This document shows positions 41,974 to 53,941 of a DNA stretch of 64,000 nt, one piece after another (within the stretch, counting starts at the first letter, position 1; each line of letters begins with the position of its first letter). The stretch lies in the NCBI GenBank assembly GCA_038503075.1, contig JBCAML010000007.1:1674001-1738000 (forward strand), given 5' to 3'. Source of the DNA: Gyromitra esculenta (lineage: Eukaryota > Ascomycota > Pezizomycetes > Pezizales > Discinaceae). Under the pieces are notes generated by a model. It was not told the origin of the DNA and searched no databases. It saw only the letters and a list, made by a program, of their open reading frames with translations. Made by a program: the position numbers and the translations under genes.

Positions 41974-42812
41974 TCTCAAGGAGCGAGATTCTTGTCAAGC
42001 TCTCAGGTATCCCCCGAGATAAGCAGTGCTACTTGAACGAGAAACTTACGACAGGAGAGGGTGCGGAGATTCTACAGGCTCTACAAGTGGTCCAAGTTAC
42101 AATGACTTGGAGACGACGACAGCAAAAGATTACGAGGTGTAATCTGAGGTCTCGCGGTCGAGTCCCTTGTCAAGCCCTTCAGTATCCCTGAAGGTGAGCA
42201 GTGCTACTTGATGAGGTATCAACGCGTTCAAAGAGTGCAGCGTTTCTACAGGTTCTACAATGGGTTTTATCTCAAGGCGAGATAAGTGCAGCGAAGTGGA
42301 CAGCGACAGCGAGGATTCTGAGATAGAACCGCGATAGTATTCCGACAAATACAGGAGAAGGTAAACGAGAACGTTGCTTAAAGAAAGAAGAAGAAGAGAA
42401 ACAAAAACAGCCAAAATCCTTCCTTAAATACCCCGCTTTTTGGTAGCACCAACGACAACCCGGCAACAACCGAAACCCAAAGACATTATTGCACTAATCC
42501 TAAAACATAACCGAACAACAAAGGAATTATACAACCATCCGAACCACAATTCCTTCCCTAAGTCAATCCGTGAAATGAGGTTGTATTTGTAGGATACAGT
42601 GAGTGTATAATAGAAGACGTTGCTTAAGGAAAGAAGAAGAAAAAGTACAACAAGAGGGGGAATCCCTTCACTTATATACTAGAATTCCAACTCCTTCGAT
42701 GACAAAATCATGACTCATCGTAACAGAAAGCCAAAGAAACACAAAGAACAACAAAACGCAACGACCATATACCCATATATCTAACTGACCGACAAAAACT
42801 CCATCCATGAAA
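41974..42812 (-). mobile_element. Solo LTR, family B, in H pol, split by an A LTR
   Basis: Pieces 41974-42149 and 42581-42812 (408 bp together), TCTCAAGG to CCATGAAA, target duplication TCCGC (41969-41973, 42813-42817). Confidence 0.9.
42150..42575 (-). mobile_element. Solo LTR, family A, nested in the B LTR
   Basis: 426 bp, TCTCGCGG to CCGTGAAA, target duplication TGAGG (42145-42149, 42576-42580). Confidence 0.9.
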
Positions 42813-43129
42813 TCCGCCTTCTTCTCCTACAATGACACCATGATGCCCCCTCCGCTGGCCACCCAGAACATGAAAAATCCTTTGAACTCATCTCTAGGCA
42901 CTTTTATTGGCCAAAAATGAGAGAGTACATTGGACGGTACATCAGGAACTGCCATATTTGCCAACGAGCAAAACCCGGTACCCTCGGCACTCACGGTGTC
43001 TTAAAACCCCTTCCAATCCCTAATCGTCCTTGGGAAGAGCTATCAATGGACTTTGTTACCGGCCTCCCCAAGTCAAATGGCTTCGATGCAATAATGGTTG
43101 TAGTGGACAAATTATCAAAGATGCGACAT

Positions 43130-43576
43130 TTTCATGGATTGATTTAGGAAATGAATTGCGGTTTGGTTTTTAGTTATATTGTTGTTTGGATGGTTGTATA
43201 ATCTCTTTGTTGTTCGGTGATATTTGGGTAATTGGAATAATGTCTTTGTGTTTCGGTTGTTGTCGGGTTGTTGTTGGTGTTACAGGAAAGCGAGGTATTT
43301 AAGTGAAGGATTTCGGTCGTTCTTGTCTTTCTTTCTCTTCTTTCCTTAAGCAACGTTCTCGTTTACCTTCTTCTGTACCTGTCGGAATACTATATCGGTT
43401 CTATTTCAGAATCCTCGCTGTCGCTGTTCACTTCACTTCACTTATCTCGCCTTGAGATAGACCCATCGTAGAACCTGTAGAAACACTGCACTCTTTGAAC
43501 GCGTTGATACCTCATTTAAGTTGCACTGCTCACTTTCAGGGATACTGAAGGGCTTAACGAGGGACTCAACCGTGGA
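43130..43576 (+). mobile_element. Solo LTR, family A-like, in H integrase
   Basis: 447 bp from TTTCATGGATTG to CCGTGGA, target duplication GACAT (43125-43129, 43577-43581). It has GGTATTTAAG and TTAAGCAACGT. It separates MRHF from the CNTT-containing segment of the integrase core. It is longer than other A LTRs and carries extra sequence near its start. Confidence 0.88.
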
Positions 43577-44851
43577 GACATCTAATCCCTTGCAACACCA
43601 CGATCAACGCCGAACAAACCCCCAAACTCTACCTTCAAAATGTCTGGATACTTCATGGGTTACCTACGCATATTACTTCGGACAGAGGAACGCAGTTCAC
43701 CGCAAAATTCTGGAAGCACCTGTGTCAACGTTTGAATATTGCTGCCCGCATGTCCACTTCTTTTCATCCAGATACTGATGGTCAAACCGATCGTCTTAAT
43801 GCTGTGATGGAGCAATATCTTCGTTGCTATGTCTCCTATCAGCAAGACGATTGGTCAACATGGTTACCTATTGTTGAGTTCACTGCAAATAACCAGGAAT
43901 CTGCTAGCACAAAAGCCTCCCCTTTCTTCGCAAACAATGGCTACCACCCTCGTTTCGATACCTCTATCGTCCCCAATGATGGTTCTCCGCAGACCCTTGA
44001 TGCCAATGACTTTGCTAAAAAGATGGAAGAGCTTAGGGACTTCCTTCGAACGCAGATGAGGACAGCTCAAGATATCTTTGAAGATAGTACAAATCAACAT
44101 TGTATCCCTGCACCTTCATTTAAGGTCGATGATGAAGTCTTCGTGTCTATGAAGAACATGAGGACAACCAGGAATTCGAGAAAGCTAGACTGGAAATGGA
44201 GTGGCCCCTTCCCAATCAAACGAGTGATTTCTGCTCATGCCTATGAGATTGAATTACCAGTTTTGATGAAGTATCATCCTGTGTTCCACGTCTCACTTAT
44301 TAGAGCAGCCCCTGTTGATCCCATTCCCAGCCAAATCATTGCACCACCACCTCCGGTTCAAGTTAATGATCATGAAGAATACCTCGTCGAGAGTGTTCTT
44401 GATTCCCGTCTTCACCGCGGTAAAATCCAGTACCTAATCGAATGGACTGGCTATGCACTACCCACTTGGGAGCCCGCCAAATACCATGAGGAAACAGAAG
44501 CAGTAGACGCCTTCCACCAAAGATATCCAGATAAGCCTAAGGAGGACTTGGTTAGTGTTCGCAGGAGCTCACGGCTATGAGAGGGGGCTACTTTCATGGA
44601 TGGTTGTTTTGTTGGTCAGTTAGGCACATAGGTACATGGGTACATGGTCGTCGTGTTTTGTTATTGTTTTTTGTGTTTCTTTGGGTTTCCATTACAATGA
44701 GTCATGTCTTTGTCATCAAAAGAGCTGGAACTTTGGTATATAAGCGAAGGGATTTTCCCCCTTATTGTACTTCTCCTTTTTCTTTCTCTAAGCAACGTCT
44801 TCTATTGTTCACTCTTGTATTTCTCAATACAAATCTCGGTTACACCTTGTA

Positions 44852-46209
44852 TGTAAGACCGGTACTTCTTACCGCACAGGAAATCTCCAAGAAGCTTTAG
44901 ATAACAATCTAGACGCTATAACCTGCCCGGTTACTATCCGCAACACAATACACAGGCACAAGTCCTAACTGCTTTTTATGAACTGCTAAAAGATAACCGT
45001 AGGGTTCAAAGTAGGGATCGAGCAAAGTTCCGTGAAGAACTTCCAATAGTAAGGTTTTAATAACTAACGCTGAAGGGCCAAGGCCTTGCTAAGCAAGATA
45101 AAAGTAATTCACAAGTAAAAGAGTAAATTGCATGGAAGTGATTTTGCTAGAAACAATATAATATTGATAAGGCTCGTTCTTCGTCGCTAATGATCCGACT
45201 CAGAGTATACATCCACTGCGAGAGTATTTATAATGCCTCCTCTCTACTATGTTAAGGTATAGTGTGGTGTAGAGGCGCTAACTATCTCAAGGAGTGGGTT
45301 TCTTGTCAAGCTCCCGAGTATCCCTTGAGATGAGCAGTGCTACTTGAGTAGGAAACCAACAGCGAGAGTGTGTACAGAGATTCTACAGGCTCTACGAGTG
45401 GATCAAGTTATGATGACTTGAAGGCAGCGACAGCGATGGGTTACAAGGTGTAACCGAGATTTGTATTGTGAAATACACGAGTAAACAATAGAAGACGTTG
45501 CTTAAGGAAAGAAGAAAAAGCGCAACAAGAGGGGAATTCCCTTCACTTATATACCGCATCCCAGCTCTTCCGATGACAAAGGCCTGACTCATAATAACAG
45601 AAACCCAAAGAGACAAAAGGAACACCAGTAAAACACGACAACCACTAACCCATGCGCCTAACCAACCAACGAAACATTGATCCGTGAAAAACTACTATGA
45701 CAACATGAAACCACTTTGCCTTATCTCCATACCCAATACCCCATTGAGTTCCCTGGCCCCGATCCGCGATTCTCTGAGCAGTATGCATGTCGGTAACACG
45801 GGAGTTACGTATTCGTCTTTATTGCGTTCGGCTGTTCGAGACGATCATTTCGCCTATCCGAATCGTCGCGTAGCATTGCGTTCCCTTATCTTTGTCGGTC
45901 TGTAACTCCACCAGTTTTGGTCCGATTCGCAATCCGTTTGAACCACAGCGAAGCCAGACACTTCCCCTACATACCCTCCGGGTCCCATTCCGCCGGACGG
46001 TTTTGCTTGACGGCCTAGGGGTTACTTTTGCCCTCTGTGACAGGTTTTTTCTGGTGCTGTCCCCCCTTCTCCAAATACTATACCTATTGGAAGGATTGGA
46101 GGCAGGGTAACAGGCACCAGTCCCGATCCGGAAGGTGCTAAGGTAGGGTAACTCCAAAGATAGGGTAACTCCAGGGCCAGGAACTCCTTCGCCAGGTATA
46201 GGTATAACA
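44852..46209 (-). mobile_element. Solo LTR, family C, split by a B LTR
   Basis: Pieces 44852-45284 and 45695-46209 total 948 bp, the same length as the C 5' LTR. The flanks TTGTA (44847-44851) and TCGTA (46210-46214) match at four of five bases. Sequence differs from the full-length C LTRs at scattered sites. Confidence 0.9.
45285..45689 (-). mobile_element. Solo LTR, family B, nested in the C LTR
   Basis: 405 bp, TCTCAAGG to CCGTGAAA, target duplication AACTA (45280-45284, 45690-45694). It lies three levels deep (H, C LTR, B LTR). Confidence 0.92.
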
Positions 46210-46371
46210 TCGTAATCCTTCACTGTTGCTGCCGTCAAGTCATCATAACTTGACCTATTCGTAGAGCCTGTAGAATCTTCGTACACTCTCTTGTTATTGG
46301 TTTCTCACTCAAGTAGCACTGCTCATCTCGGGGGATACCTGAGAACTTGACGAAAACCTCGCTCCTTGAGA

Positions 46372-46480
46372 ATATGACTCATTGCAAATGGAAACCCAAA
46401 GAAATACAAAGAACAACAATGAAACATAATAACCACATACCCATATACTTAACTAACCAATGAAACAACCATCCATGAAA
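46372..46480 (-). mobile_element. Family B LTR fragment (terminal 109 bp)
   Basis: ATGACTCATTGCAAATGG through CCATCCATGAAA is the promoter-side end of a minus-strand B LTR. It starts directly at the H 3' LTR and may be the missing end of the B3 LTR (15066-15149, 21598-21697), but about 110 bp between the parts are absent and its outer flank ACTAT does not match the B3 flank CACTT. Confidence 0.7.
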
Positions 46481-46481
46481 A

Positions 46482-47036
46482 CTATTCATTAGCCATACTC
46501 AAATCACAGGAGTGTGTGGAAGGAGCCACCTTCTTAAAATAGTCTTTTGCAATTGCTGGATTGTTCGCAAAAGCTCTTTGGCGATCTAACCTGGTTGTAA
46601 ACCTTGATGCCAGCTCAGGATTTCGGTTTAGGAACCTTGTTAGCCAGTTTCTTCCTAGTGGAAGGTGGCTAGCACGTTGTCGAACAAGGGCAGCAGCCAT
46701 CTCATGTACAACAGCTATCTGAGGTGGGAATCCCCAGTCATCCATCTTTTGACACCACCTTACAATTGCCTTTTCCTCATGTTCAGATAACTGCTGTTGA
46801 TGACAATGACTTTCCTTGCAGCTTTGAGCCCCATTTAGTCTATCCCGTACGGTGGAGTAGGGTATGCTGTACTTCTCTGCAGATGCTCGCATTGAAGGTT
46901 CAGTAGCTTTGTTGTAATGCTTTATGGCACTTTGGATGTTTTCTTCGCGCTCATCTTTCTGTCTTCCCTTTAGACGACCCATTTTGATGTGTAGTTCATG
47001 TAATTTCCTTTCTTCGTTGCTTCTACAACCCCTCAT
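46482..47036 (-). pseudogene. Pogo-like DDE transposase, N-terminal DNA-binding part only
   Basis: 184 residues from ATG 47036. Residues about 10-65 look like a psq-type helix-turn-helix (KHYNKATEPSMRASAEKYSI, then STVRDRL). Residues about 80-150 look like the CENP-B/Tc5 helix-turn-helix (SEHEEKAIVRWCQKM, GRNWLTRFLNRNPEL). The usual DDE catalytic domain of several hundred residues, which should follow KDYFKKV, is absent: the frame meets TAG at 46482-46484, two bases from the LTR fragment. No catalytic part was found on the other side of the stack. So this is a remnant of a pogo/Fot1-type DNA transposon cut by retrotransposon insertion. Production of a free DNA-binding protein is possible but unsupported. 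Confidence 0.8.
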
Positions 47037-50000
47037 TTATCTGCGGGGGTCTGGCCTTGGCGCCGAGCGGAATCCCGGTGATGGGCGGTTACACGGTGAT
47101 ATATGTTACCTAGAGAAAAGCTTCCAACACACAATAAGCTCGCCTTTCAAGGAAATAATCATTGATATGCCAACTAACCACAATCGTATCAATGCCTTCC
47201 ATGTTTCGCACACACTCCTGCCGCCTGAAGAACTTGGTCCTCCCGCTCCTCCCCGTTTAATCCCGATCTTCCGCAATACGGTGCCCGGTTACAACTCGAA
47301 ACCCTAGGCCTAGTTATATCCTGACACCCGCATGTCCAAACTTCAAAAACATTGAAGCACATCTTAACGTATTGCTATTCTTACTTGTTCCAAGCACGAG
47401 GGGAGAGTTGAGTGTGATTGATTAGGCTTTCAGAAATCTAGTAGCTGATAGCTATAAGGTGATGAAAAGACGCAAGCTCAGGGAGAATGGTGTTCCATTT
47501 ATACTGATATCTTCTCAATAGCTATCTCTCATCACCAATATTACAGCCCGCGGCATAATTTTCTCCCTAGCTACTGTATTCCCGCTGGGATGGTATTCGT
47601 ACACGTTTCAGATTTTTAGTGACAAAAATGATGAAATCGACAACTAATTACAGTTGTGAGGCACCAGTAGCTATAGCAAAAAGAAAAGAAACCCGCAGAT
47701 AATGGTGAGTATAGTTACATGTAGGTATAATGAACTAACACAGCACTCGTGTTTGACCGACGTTTTTCAAACGGGCTGCCTATGCTTCTCATACAAAATC
47801 ATAGATTCGGCACAACTTTGTAGCTAAGGCATGCAGACCTAGTTCATACTAAGAACGCCAGTCAAATACGAGTACAGAGGATTCTCCACACGCTCAAAGC
47901 ACTAGTAATTAGGCTGCAGCATACGGCAGCCCGGCAGCAACCGGCAGCCACTTTTCAGATGTGTATTCAAGTGTATTCAAGCCTAATTAACCACCTGAAG
48001 CCACTCAGCGATATATACGGGTTCTCGATCCTTGGGTCCCTAGGGGATCATGTAGTTGCCATTTCCGCTGTCCAGAACGATTGTTAGTGCCCCTCATACC
48101 TCTTTGGTACTTTCTAAAGGGGAAATGAGTTAGAGTGCTCGCTGATTTCAAACTTCCAGAGGATCAACGATGTCCCCATCACCTGAACTCCGTCTATGAA
48201 CAATATCAGACGAATAAAGCACTTCATCTAAGGGTTTTCTAACACGAAGAGGCGCACGGAGACTTGACAAGGCTATGAGTTTTTCGTCACGATGTGCAGC
48301 AAGCGTCAAATTTTTAGCGGATGGCGAGAGGAATGATGGATCGGATTATCTCCGCTCACAGTTGCCAATTCCAGAGTGAATTACCGGTTTTCTTGAAACT
48401 TACAACCTTATAGTTTGAGCGCCATTATTACCTTCGGAGACACAGCAATACCATCAGCACCTCAGGGACTAGGAGCATGATCTTCTTTTCGATCTAAGAT
48501 CAACAGCTACACAGTCTCATTAATCGAAGAGCTATCTTTTCCACTTGAGGTTAACGCTACCGACTTTGAATTCTTGGAAGCCAGCAACCAGCAAGCGCAG
48601 AATCTTGCTCGATCTCAAAATCCTACATAAATCACTGCTCTGAATCGGCCTTCCAAAACCAAACTTGTGAAGCCAGTTACACACCTTACTCCACAGAAGC
48701 CCTTAACCAATACATCGACTTGGCCGGCCTGCAACCCACGTCTAAATATCTAAAGTTTGAAAACGCCACAACTTTCAGGTTTCTTCAGGCCCACTCTGGC
48801 TTCAATAAATTTCCACCACATGTCACTCATCTCAATAATGTCAAGAGCGGCCCGTCCCGAAGATGGGACCACTAAATTACCTGCACGGACACTAGTGGTG
48901 CGGGGTTTCAGTTCCATGGGTTAAATCAACCTATCGGTTTTACTTAGCTCGGTGTCTGATTTATAATTGACAAGGCTTTCTGATGGCAGTCACGCCAGGG
49001 GCTAGCAATAGCGTGTTACCCTCGACAAGCGCGCTACAGCTGGTTGCTCAATATTAATGGCTGTATTATCACGGAACAGCCAGTTACTCGCTACCTTCTT
49101 GATTTTCGCTTAGATCTGGACAGCTATTTTTTTGTAATTGAGGCCCGATGTGATTCTCCAGAAGTAAAAAAATGTTCAAGTTTTACGGTAACACAGCAAA
49201 AAACTATGGGCTGATTTTTGATACAGAACTTGACTGCATAAATAAGCCCGAGGACACGTTTTTTGTCAAAAGTCTCACACAGCTAACAATACACCTAGCA
49301 TATATCCGAATCTCGAGGCCGGCTAGCCTCGCTCAGAGACTTAGGCCTAGCCAGCTATAAAAGCAATACCATCAAATAGAACCCTCTTACAATAACGTCA
49401 AAGAGTCATGAGATATCACTCAGAATAGCTTAACCTGTTTGGGAACGCCTCCTAACGGCTAGCGAAGTAGTTCTGGTTCACAGGACAGAGAGAATAGAAA
49501 GACATTGAAACAGGCTCAGGAGATATGGAACCCGAGAGTCTCCCAAGTGAGAGCTCAGTCATTCAGATCTTCTTTGCTCCGCGACATAACCTCGAGCTCA
49601 CACTTTCCAAGTTTCTCCTGCCAATAAAAATATCCCCACAAGCCTATTGAGACTAACTACACGCATGAGTAAGTTATCCATACTTTACAAAACCCAGTGA
49701 AGCCTTAGCCTAGGTACCTGTTAGCATTCCCAGTTTCCGGGATACTGCCGAAAGTAGGAGATACCTCTTTTTAGACAAGATTCCGCCGTATGTACGTATG
49801 TATCTTGCGGATATTCCTATAGGAGCTCAAGAAGCCTATTCTGAAATACCTCATTCGTGACAGAAAAATAGATTTATGGTTGACAAGATGTAAACCATCA
49901 TATCATTAATGTATATCAAGACTGAGCATTTTTGAGCCTACTAGTTTTCTTCGGATCTGTAAGTTTCTATAACTTTAACTCTATGAGCACTACTACAATA

Positions 50001-51543
50001 CATTAGCTAGCTGGCGTTTGGCCGATCATTGACATTGCACAGAGCGCGACGTCTACAGCTATAAACCGGTGCAAAAAATTCAAAATTCACTGTACTCTCA
50101 TCTTTTCTCAGGTTTCAACCGGCAGTTACAAAAGGAGGCCTTGAAGCGAGTATCTCCAAGACCATTAAGTGAGAACTTGTGATCTACAGTACGTTCTTGA
50201 GTTTCGATCCACACCACGAACGCAGTTAAGAGACAGATCCTTCCAACAAACCATGTGCCAAAAATCCAAAAGTAGTATACTTTTCCCGTGACCGTCCCCG
50301 GTAGTAGCATACATCCCGAATAACTCGACCACCCACGCTAGATGTTAGTAGATCTAGAACCCGTGGAATATTCAATTTGGTGGGCCCTCGGAAAATACAG
50401 CGAACCCATACATGCAGGTTACAACCATTTCGGGCAGTTTATGAAACATACCAATATCGAAGTTAGACTTTTGTGTCGATATACAGTACCTACATAAAGC
50501 ACAATATCATAAATATAGAGACGGGAAATAGAGGGTCAATTGCTTCATTAGCTCAGCTCCGGTATTTACAGACTCATATATAGATTACGTGTATCTACTG
50601 AGGCGAAAGGACCGTCTTTAACATGTGCTCTCGCACCAAAATAATACTATACGTGATCAATTTGCCTCCCTTCCTATATATATATAGCAGGAGTAGACGT
50701 CGCGGTAATAACATAGCCACGAGGTGAGCTAAGGCTCTCGAGACGACCTTAAGGCCACCACACACAAATTATATCTCCCATTTTATTGCCGAGACGCCCC
50801 TAGACACCCCATACTCCGAAACACGCTCCCGAATTCTACTTATGTGTAGTCGAGAGAATGAAAATTAGTATATACATGTACTTAAGCATCTAGATGCGTC
50901 GAAATGACAGGGTTAAGAGCTTCTTGCGCGTGCGCACCACATTCTATATATATACTTTAGCTAGACGCCGATATAAGTCAAGTTTTACGCTCTAGAGGTA
51001 ATTAGACGCCCGCCATGACCCGCGGACCAGTGCCAGAACACCCAAAACCATGGTGATTCTTCCGAAGTACATACGTATGTATACGTAAACATGGTACGCA
51101 CATGCATGCAGGGTCGTTTTATAGCCATACGAGGCGATAGTAGATATTCATGCACGGACATAGAAAACATACCTCGCTATGTATACGTATGCTATCACCG
51201 AGATTTCGAGAGTACATGAAACTTTTAACTATCAGAAATAAACTAAACTCTATCTAAGATCAGTAGGCACAAAATCTGACCTAGCTATGGGTAAAACGCC
51301 TGGAATCACATTTAAAATTTTATCATTACAAAAACATAATTTAATCCCAGTCTAACAAGTATAAAATCAACAACCAAGAATTTCCCCAAACTAAAAAAAC
51401 AAAACAAAAAAAACAACGGTGAAACCAGGTTGGTAGATGTTCTCCAGACTACCTACCAGTACGATACATACACAGACTATCCACACAACCCAAGCATTGG
51501 AAAAACAGAAGTGGCTAGAACTGCCAAACAGGCCCTATATGAA
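47037..51543. other. Gene-poor spacer
   Basis: No supported gene. The right part of the pogo remnant may extend some tens of bases beyond 47036. Short direct repeats occur near 47932-47956 (CGGCAGC three times) and 47962-47981 (GTGTATTCAA twice). Open frames are below about 70 codons apart from an unassigned one at 46924-47307 that overlaps the transposase. Confidence 0.55.
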
Positions 51544-52452
51544 TCACTGCATCTCCAATCCCGGAACAAAATGATTTCTGCCTCCGGGCTTCATATGGGT
51601 CCGTCTATGGGCTCGGAGATTATCAGTTCGTGAAAACCGTTTCCCACATCCTACTACGACACAGGGGAAAGGTTTTTCTGAAGTATGAGTCCGCTCATGC
51701 CTACGAAGATGCTCTTGACGTTTAAATCTTCTCCCACAACCGTTCACTGGGCATTCATGGATCAAATGTGCAGAGGTGACAATAAGCGGAGGATCTACTT
51801 CCACACGACGAGGACCTCGGCGGTGGGATGTAGGTGCTGCGGGAGGCGATGAAGCAATCGTGCTCCGTCGTGACGAGGGGAAGTAGTCGAGGATAGGTGA
51901 TGGAGACGATAGCTGAGAATCTTCATCTGACATGCTGTGTTCCTCTTCATATTCCTTAGTCGCACATTCCAAGGCAGTCATTGCAGCCGCTCTAGGGCCC
52001 CAAGGCGCAAAGGAATTCGAGCCATCAATGTAAGGATTAAGAGAATCCTGGCACCGAACGATTGAATGCTGGGTATTTTGCGGTCGTGGTTGATGGAGAT
52101 ACATTTGATCAATATGTTCGATTTGATCGGGTTGGAGCAAATCCTCTTGATACCCATGGAGTGGGACTGCATTAATTGACAAAAGATTCGGAGCAATCGA
52201 ATTCCCATGATGAATTTTTCCTTCCTCGCGGCCGAACCCATGCATAAAGTCCTCATCCCCGAAGGAGTGTTTGCCGAAACCTGTCGGTGAGCTCATACCC
52301 TCCGATTTAGGTGTGTGTATAGCAGGTGAGTTGGGATTGGTCACACAAGAGACTGTTGTAGCCATCGATGAGGTTGACATTCTTCGAAGACTTGATGGAC
52401 TTATGAAAATGTTGTTATCAAGTTGACATAAAGGCCCCAGTGTAGAAGACAT
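51544..52452 (-). CDS. C2H2 zinc-finger transcription factor, two C-terminal fingers
   Basis: Probable nuclear DNA-binding regulator of 302 residues from ATG 52452. The N-terminal 200 residues are Ser/Pro/Gln-rich and low in order. An acidic segment, [12 protein letters not shown], precedes a basic RRGPRRVE. Two tandem C2H2 fingers follow, both C-X4-C-X12-H-X3-[24 protein letters not shown] and [23 protein letters not shown], joined by a TSEKPFP linker. The tail [10 protein letters not shown] closes the protein. The paired fingers resemble fungal regulators such as BrlA, FlbC or Msn2-like proteins, but I cannot assign one. A longer frame from TTG 52491 is possible. A GTAAGT donor on the minus strand at 52770 suggests an intron in the 5' untranslated region. 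No lesion is seen. Confidence 0.85.
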   Translation of the reverse strand: MSSTLGPLCQLDNNIFISPSSLRRMSTSSMATTVSCVTNPNSPAIHTPKSEGMSSPTGFGKHSFGDEDFMHGFGREEGKIHHGNSIAPNLLSINAVPLHGYQEDLLQPDQIEHIDQMYLHQPRPQNTQHSIVRCQDSLNPYIDGSNSFAPWGPRAAAMTALECATKEYEEEHSMSDEDSQLSSPSPILDYFPSSRRSTIASSPPAAPTSHRRGPRRVEVDPPLIVTSAHLIHECPVNGCGRRFKRQEHLRRHERTHTSEKPFPCVVVGCGKRFSRTDNLRAHRRTHMKPGGRNHFVPGLEMQ

Positions 52453-53941
52453 GCTGTCGCGAAGATGATGAGAGTAGAGATGCACTACCAAAGCACCAAG
52501 TCAGTTGAATATTTCTTGTAGAGCAAGGTGAAAAAGGGTCTCATGGCTCTGTCATGAAAACGACAAAGGAGTTGATTCTCATTCTAGTAAAGTACGAAGC
52601 GAAAGAGATGAAAAGTCTATAAAAGTCTATAAGAATAAAGACATTGGCAAACCAAAAAAAAAAAGGGGGGGAATAATCCAAAATAAGGAACGTAAAAATT
52701 AAGAGCTCAGACGCTCCAGGCCGGACTTCAAGGAATACGTGAAATGACAGAAACTGAACATCCAACTTACTTTTTGGTAACGTTTCTCACCAGACTGCTG
52801 AGGGGCTGAATTTGAGCAGGAGTATAGTACCAGCGATGGTATGAAGATAGCTGATCGCGAGAAAGAGAGCTAGAGACGAACTGTATAAGTATGAGAGAAG
52901 AAAACGACAACAAAATCCGGGTATTGAAATTATTGCGCAGCAATCAACACGGATTTATCGGTGAGGTCGAGTAGCCTTCTTAGCCAGGGTATGCTGGAAG
53001 TTTATTGAGTCGTATCTTCGGATGCTGTGACTGTGGTGTAATGTATGGCTATCGTGTAATTATCCAAGAGCTTGCTGTTGAACAGCTCATCCTACTTATA
53101 TATGACCAAGTGAGATATCATAACATCAAAAAGAGGCTGAGATGTGATTTCAGAGAAACAGGTCTCGTGATACCACCGGCGACCAGGCTAGTAGATTTCC
53201 AACCCGCCAGTTTTCAATCTACTCTGCGATTTAAAGAGCAGGCTGTGAATTCGTCTTGTCTTGTTAGCAAAAGTAGAGCAATATTGTGGCTGGAAGATCG
53301 TAATGAATCTTGCTGATCCTGCTCATAAACGACACTGCAAGGGCTGGAAAACCTCCAGCAATTTTTCGGCCATTATATACGGACCCGTAGCCCAGTTCGG
53401 GGAGGCAGGTACTTACTCGGGCAAAACAGACACATGCTACTTGCAGCATGTAAAGAGATTCTGGACTGCGCATACTTCACAAATAGCGGCGGCAGCCACC
53501 AGGTATGGAAAATGAAAGTCTACCGACAGGTTGGTGATTTAGGTGTGAGAGCTATTGAGGTGAAAACCCAGTGGCCAAAGACGTGTATACGGTACTAGGA
53601 GTTTGATCTACCTTCGCCTTCGGAGTACTTAGGAATGATTTTCTTTCCTCATAAAGACTGCAGATAGCCTTTCTAAAAGCCACAGAATGCTAAGTCTAGC
53701 TAGTCTGGAGAGTGAAATTGTTTACAGGCCAAGTTATCGTAACAGCTTGACGCACAGCCGATCTACGCACCATTCTCTCTTCTAATGCTGATCTTAGAAA
53801 TTTTACAAAAAACCCCCAATCTGTTTTATTCTCTCATTTTAACGGGGTGCGATACGGCGCTAATCAGTATCGACGGTTGCGTCAAATCCAGTGTGTATAA
53901 AAGCTTGGGCGGTTGTGCAGCAGTTTAACATCTAGTAATAA
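52453..53941. other. Upstream region of the zinc-finger gene; spacer
   Basis: Holds the likely 5' leader of the C2H2 gene, with a possible intron from donor GTAAGT at 52770 to an acceptor near 52515 (minus strand). A homopolymer run of A then G lies at 52656-52673. No coding signal is recognised in 53005-53515 despite a few open frames. Confidence 0.5.

Larger units (their letters stand above)
39605..44580 (+). pseudogene. pol: H pol, with stops, frameshifts and LTR insertions
   Basis: Pol of the family-B element, colinear with E1-E3 Pol. Protease LLDTGASGF near 39780; [11 protein letters not shown] and [10 protein letters not shown] (40672-40890); RNase H ESDASDF near 41297; integrase CHICQRAKP and MDFVTGLP (42950-43070), then SDRGTQF, DGQTDRL, GPY module and chromodomain (EEYLVESVL...WTGYALPTWEP, 44376-44475). 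Lesions seen: stops near 39952 and 39988, frame changes near 39985 and 40465, stops near 40970, 41185 and 41573 (a TGG-to-TAG type change), a B LTR at 41974 (itself holding an A LTR) and an A LTR at 43130. The frame ends at TGA 44578, just before the LTR. Confidence 0.88.
21705..46371 (+). mobile_element. H: old Gypsy chromovirus, family B, split by many insertions
   Basis: 5' LTR 21705-22113; primer site TTACGTTGCTT 22114-22124; gag in pieces 22172-39607; pol in pieces up to 44580; 3' LTR 44592-46371 (split). Inserted into it, with target duplications: B LTR 22433-22841 (CCGCT/CCCCT, one mismatch), B LTR 22896-23306 (TCAAG), E3 23855-38779 (CGCCC), A LTR 39096-39515 (CCCTC), B LTR 41974-42812 (TCCGC), A LTR 43130-43576 (GACAT), C LTR 44852-46209 (TTGTA/TCGTA). 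Flanks CAAAT and ATATG do not match, so H lacks a recognisable target duplication. It is inactive: several stops and frameshifts in pol. Confidence 0.88.
44592..46371 (+). repeat. H 3' LTR (family B), split by a solo C LTR
   Basis: Pieces 44592-44851 and 46215-46371 (about 417 bp), TTTCATGGATGG to CCTTGAGA, with TATATAAG and CTAAGCAACGT. Confidence 0.88.

Noticed and set aside
7905..46320. Recurrent CCTTCAGTATCCCTGAAGG motif as a possible CRISPR-like or dispersed regulatory repeat
   Set aside because: Every instance lies at the same place in an LTR; spacing is irregular and explained by LTR copies. CRISPR arrays are also not expected in a fungal genome.
46924..47307. 127-codon plus-strand frame opposite the pogo remnant
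   Set aside because: It overlaps the transposase start on the other strand and shows no family pattern.
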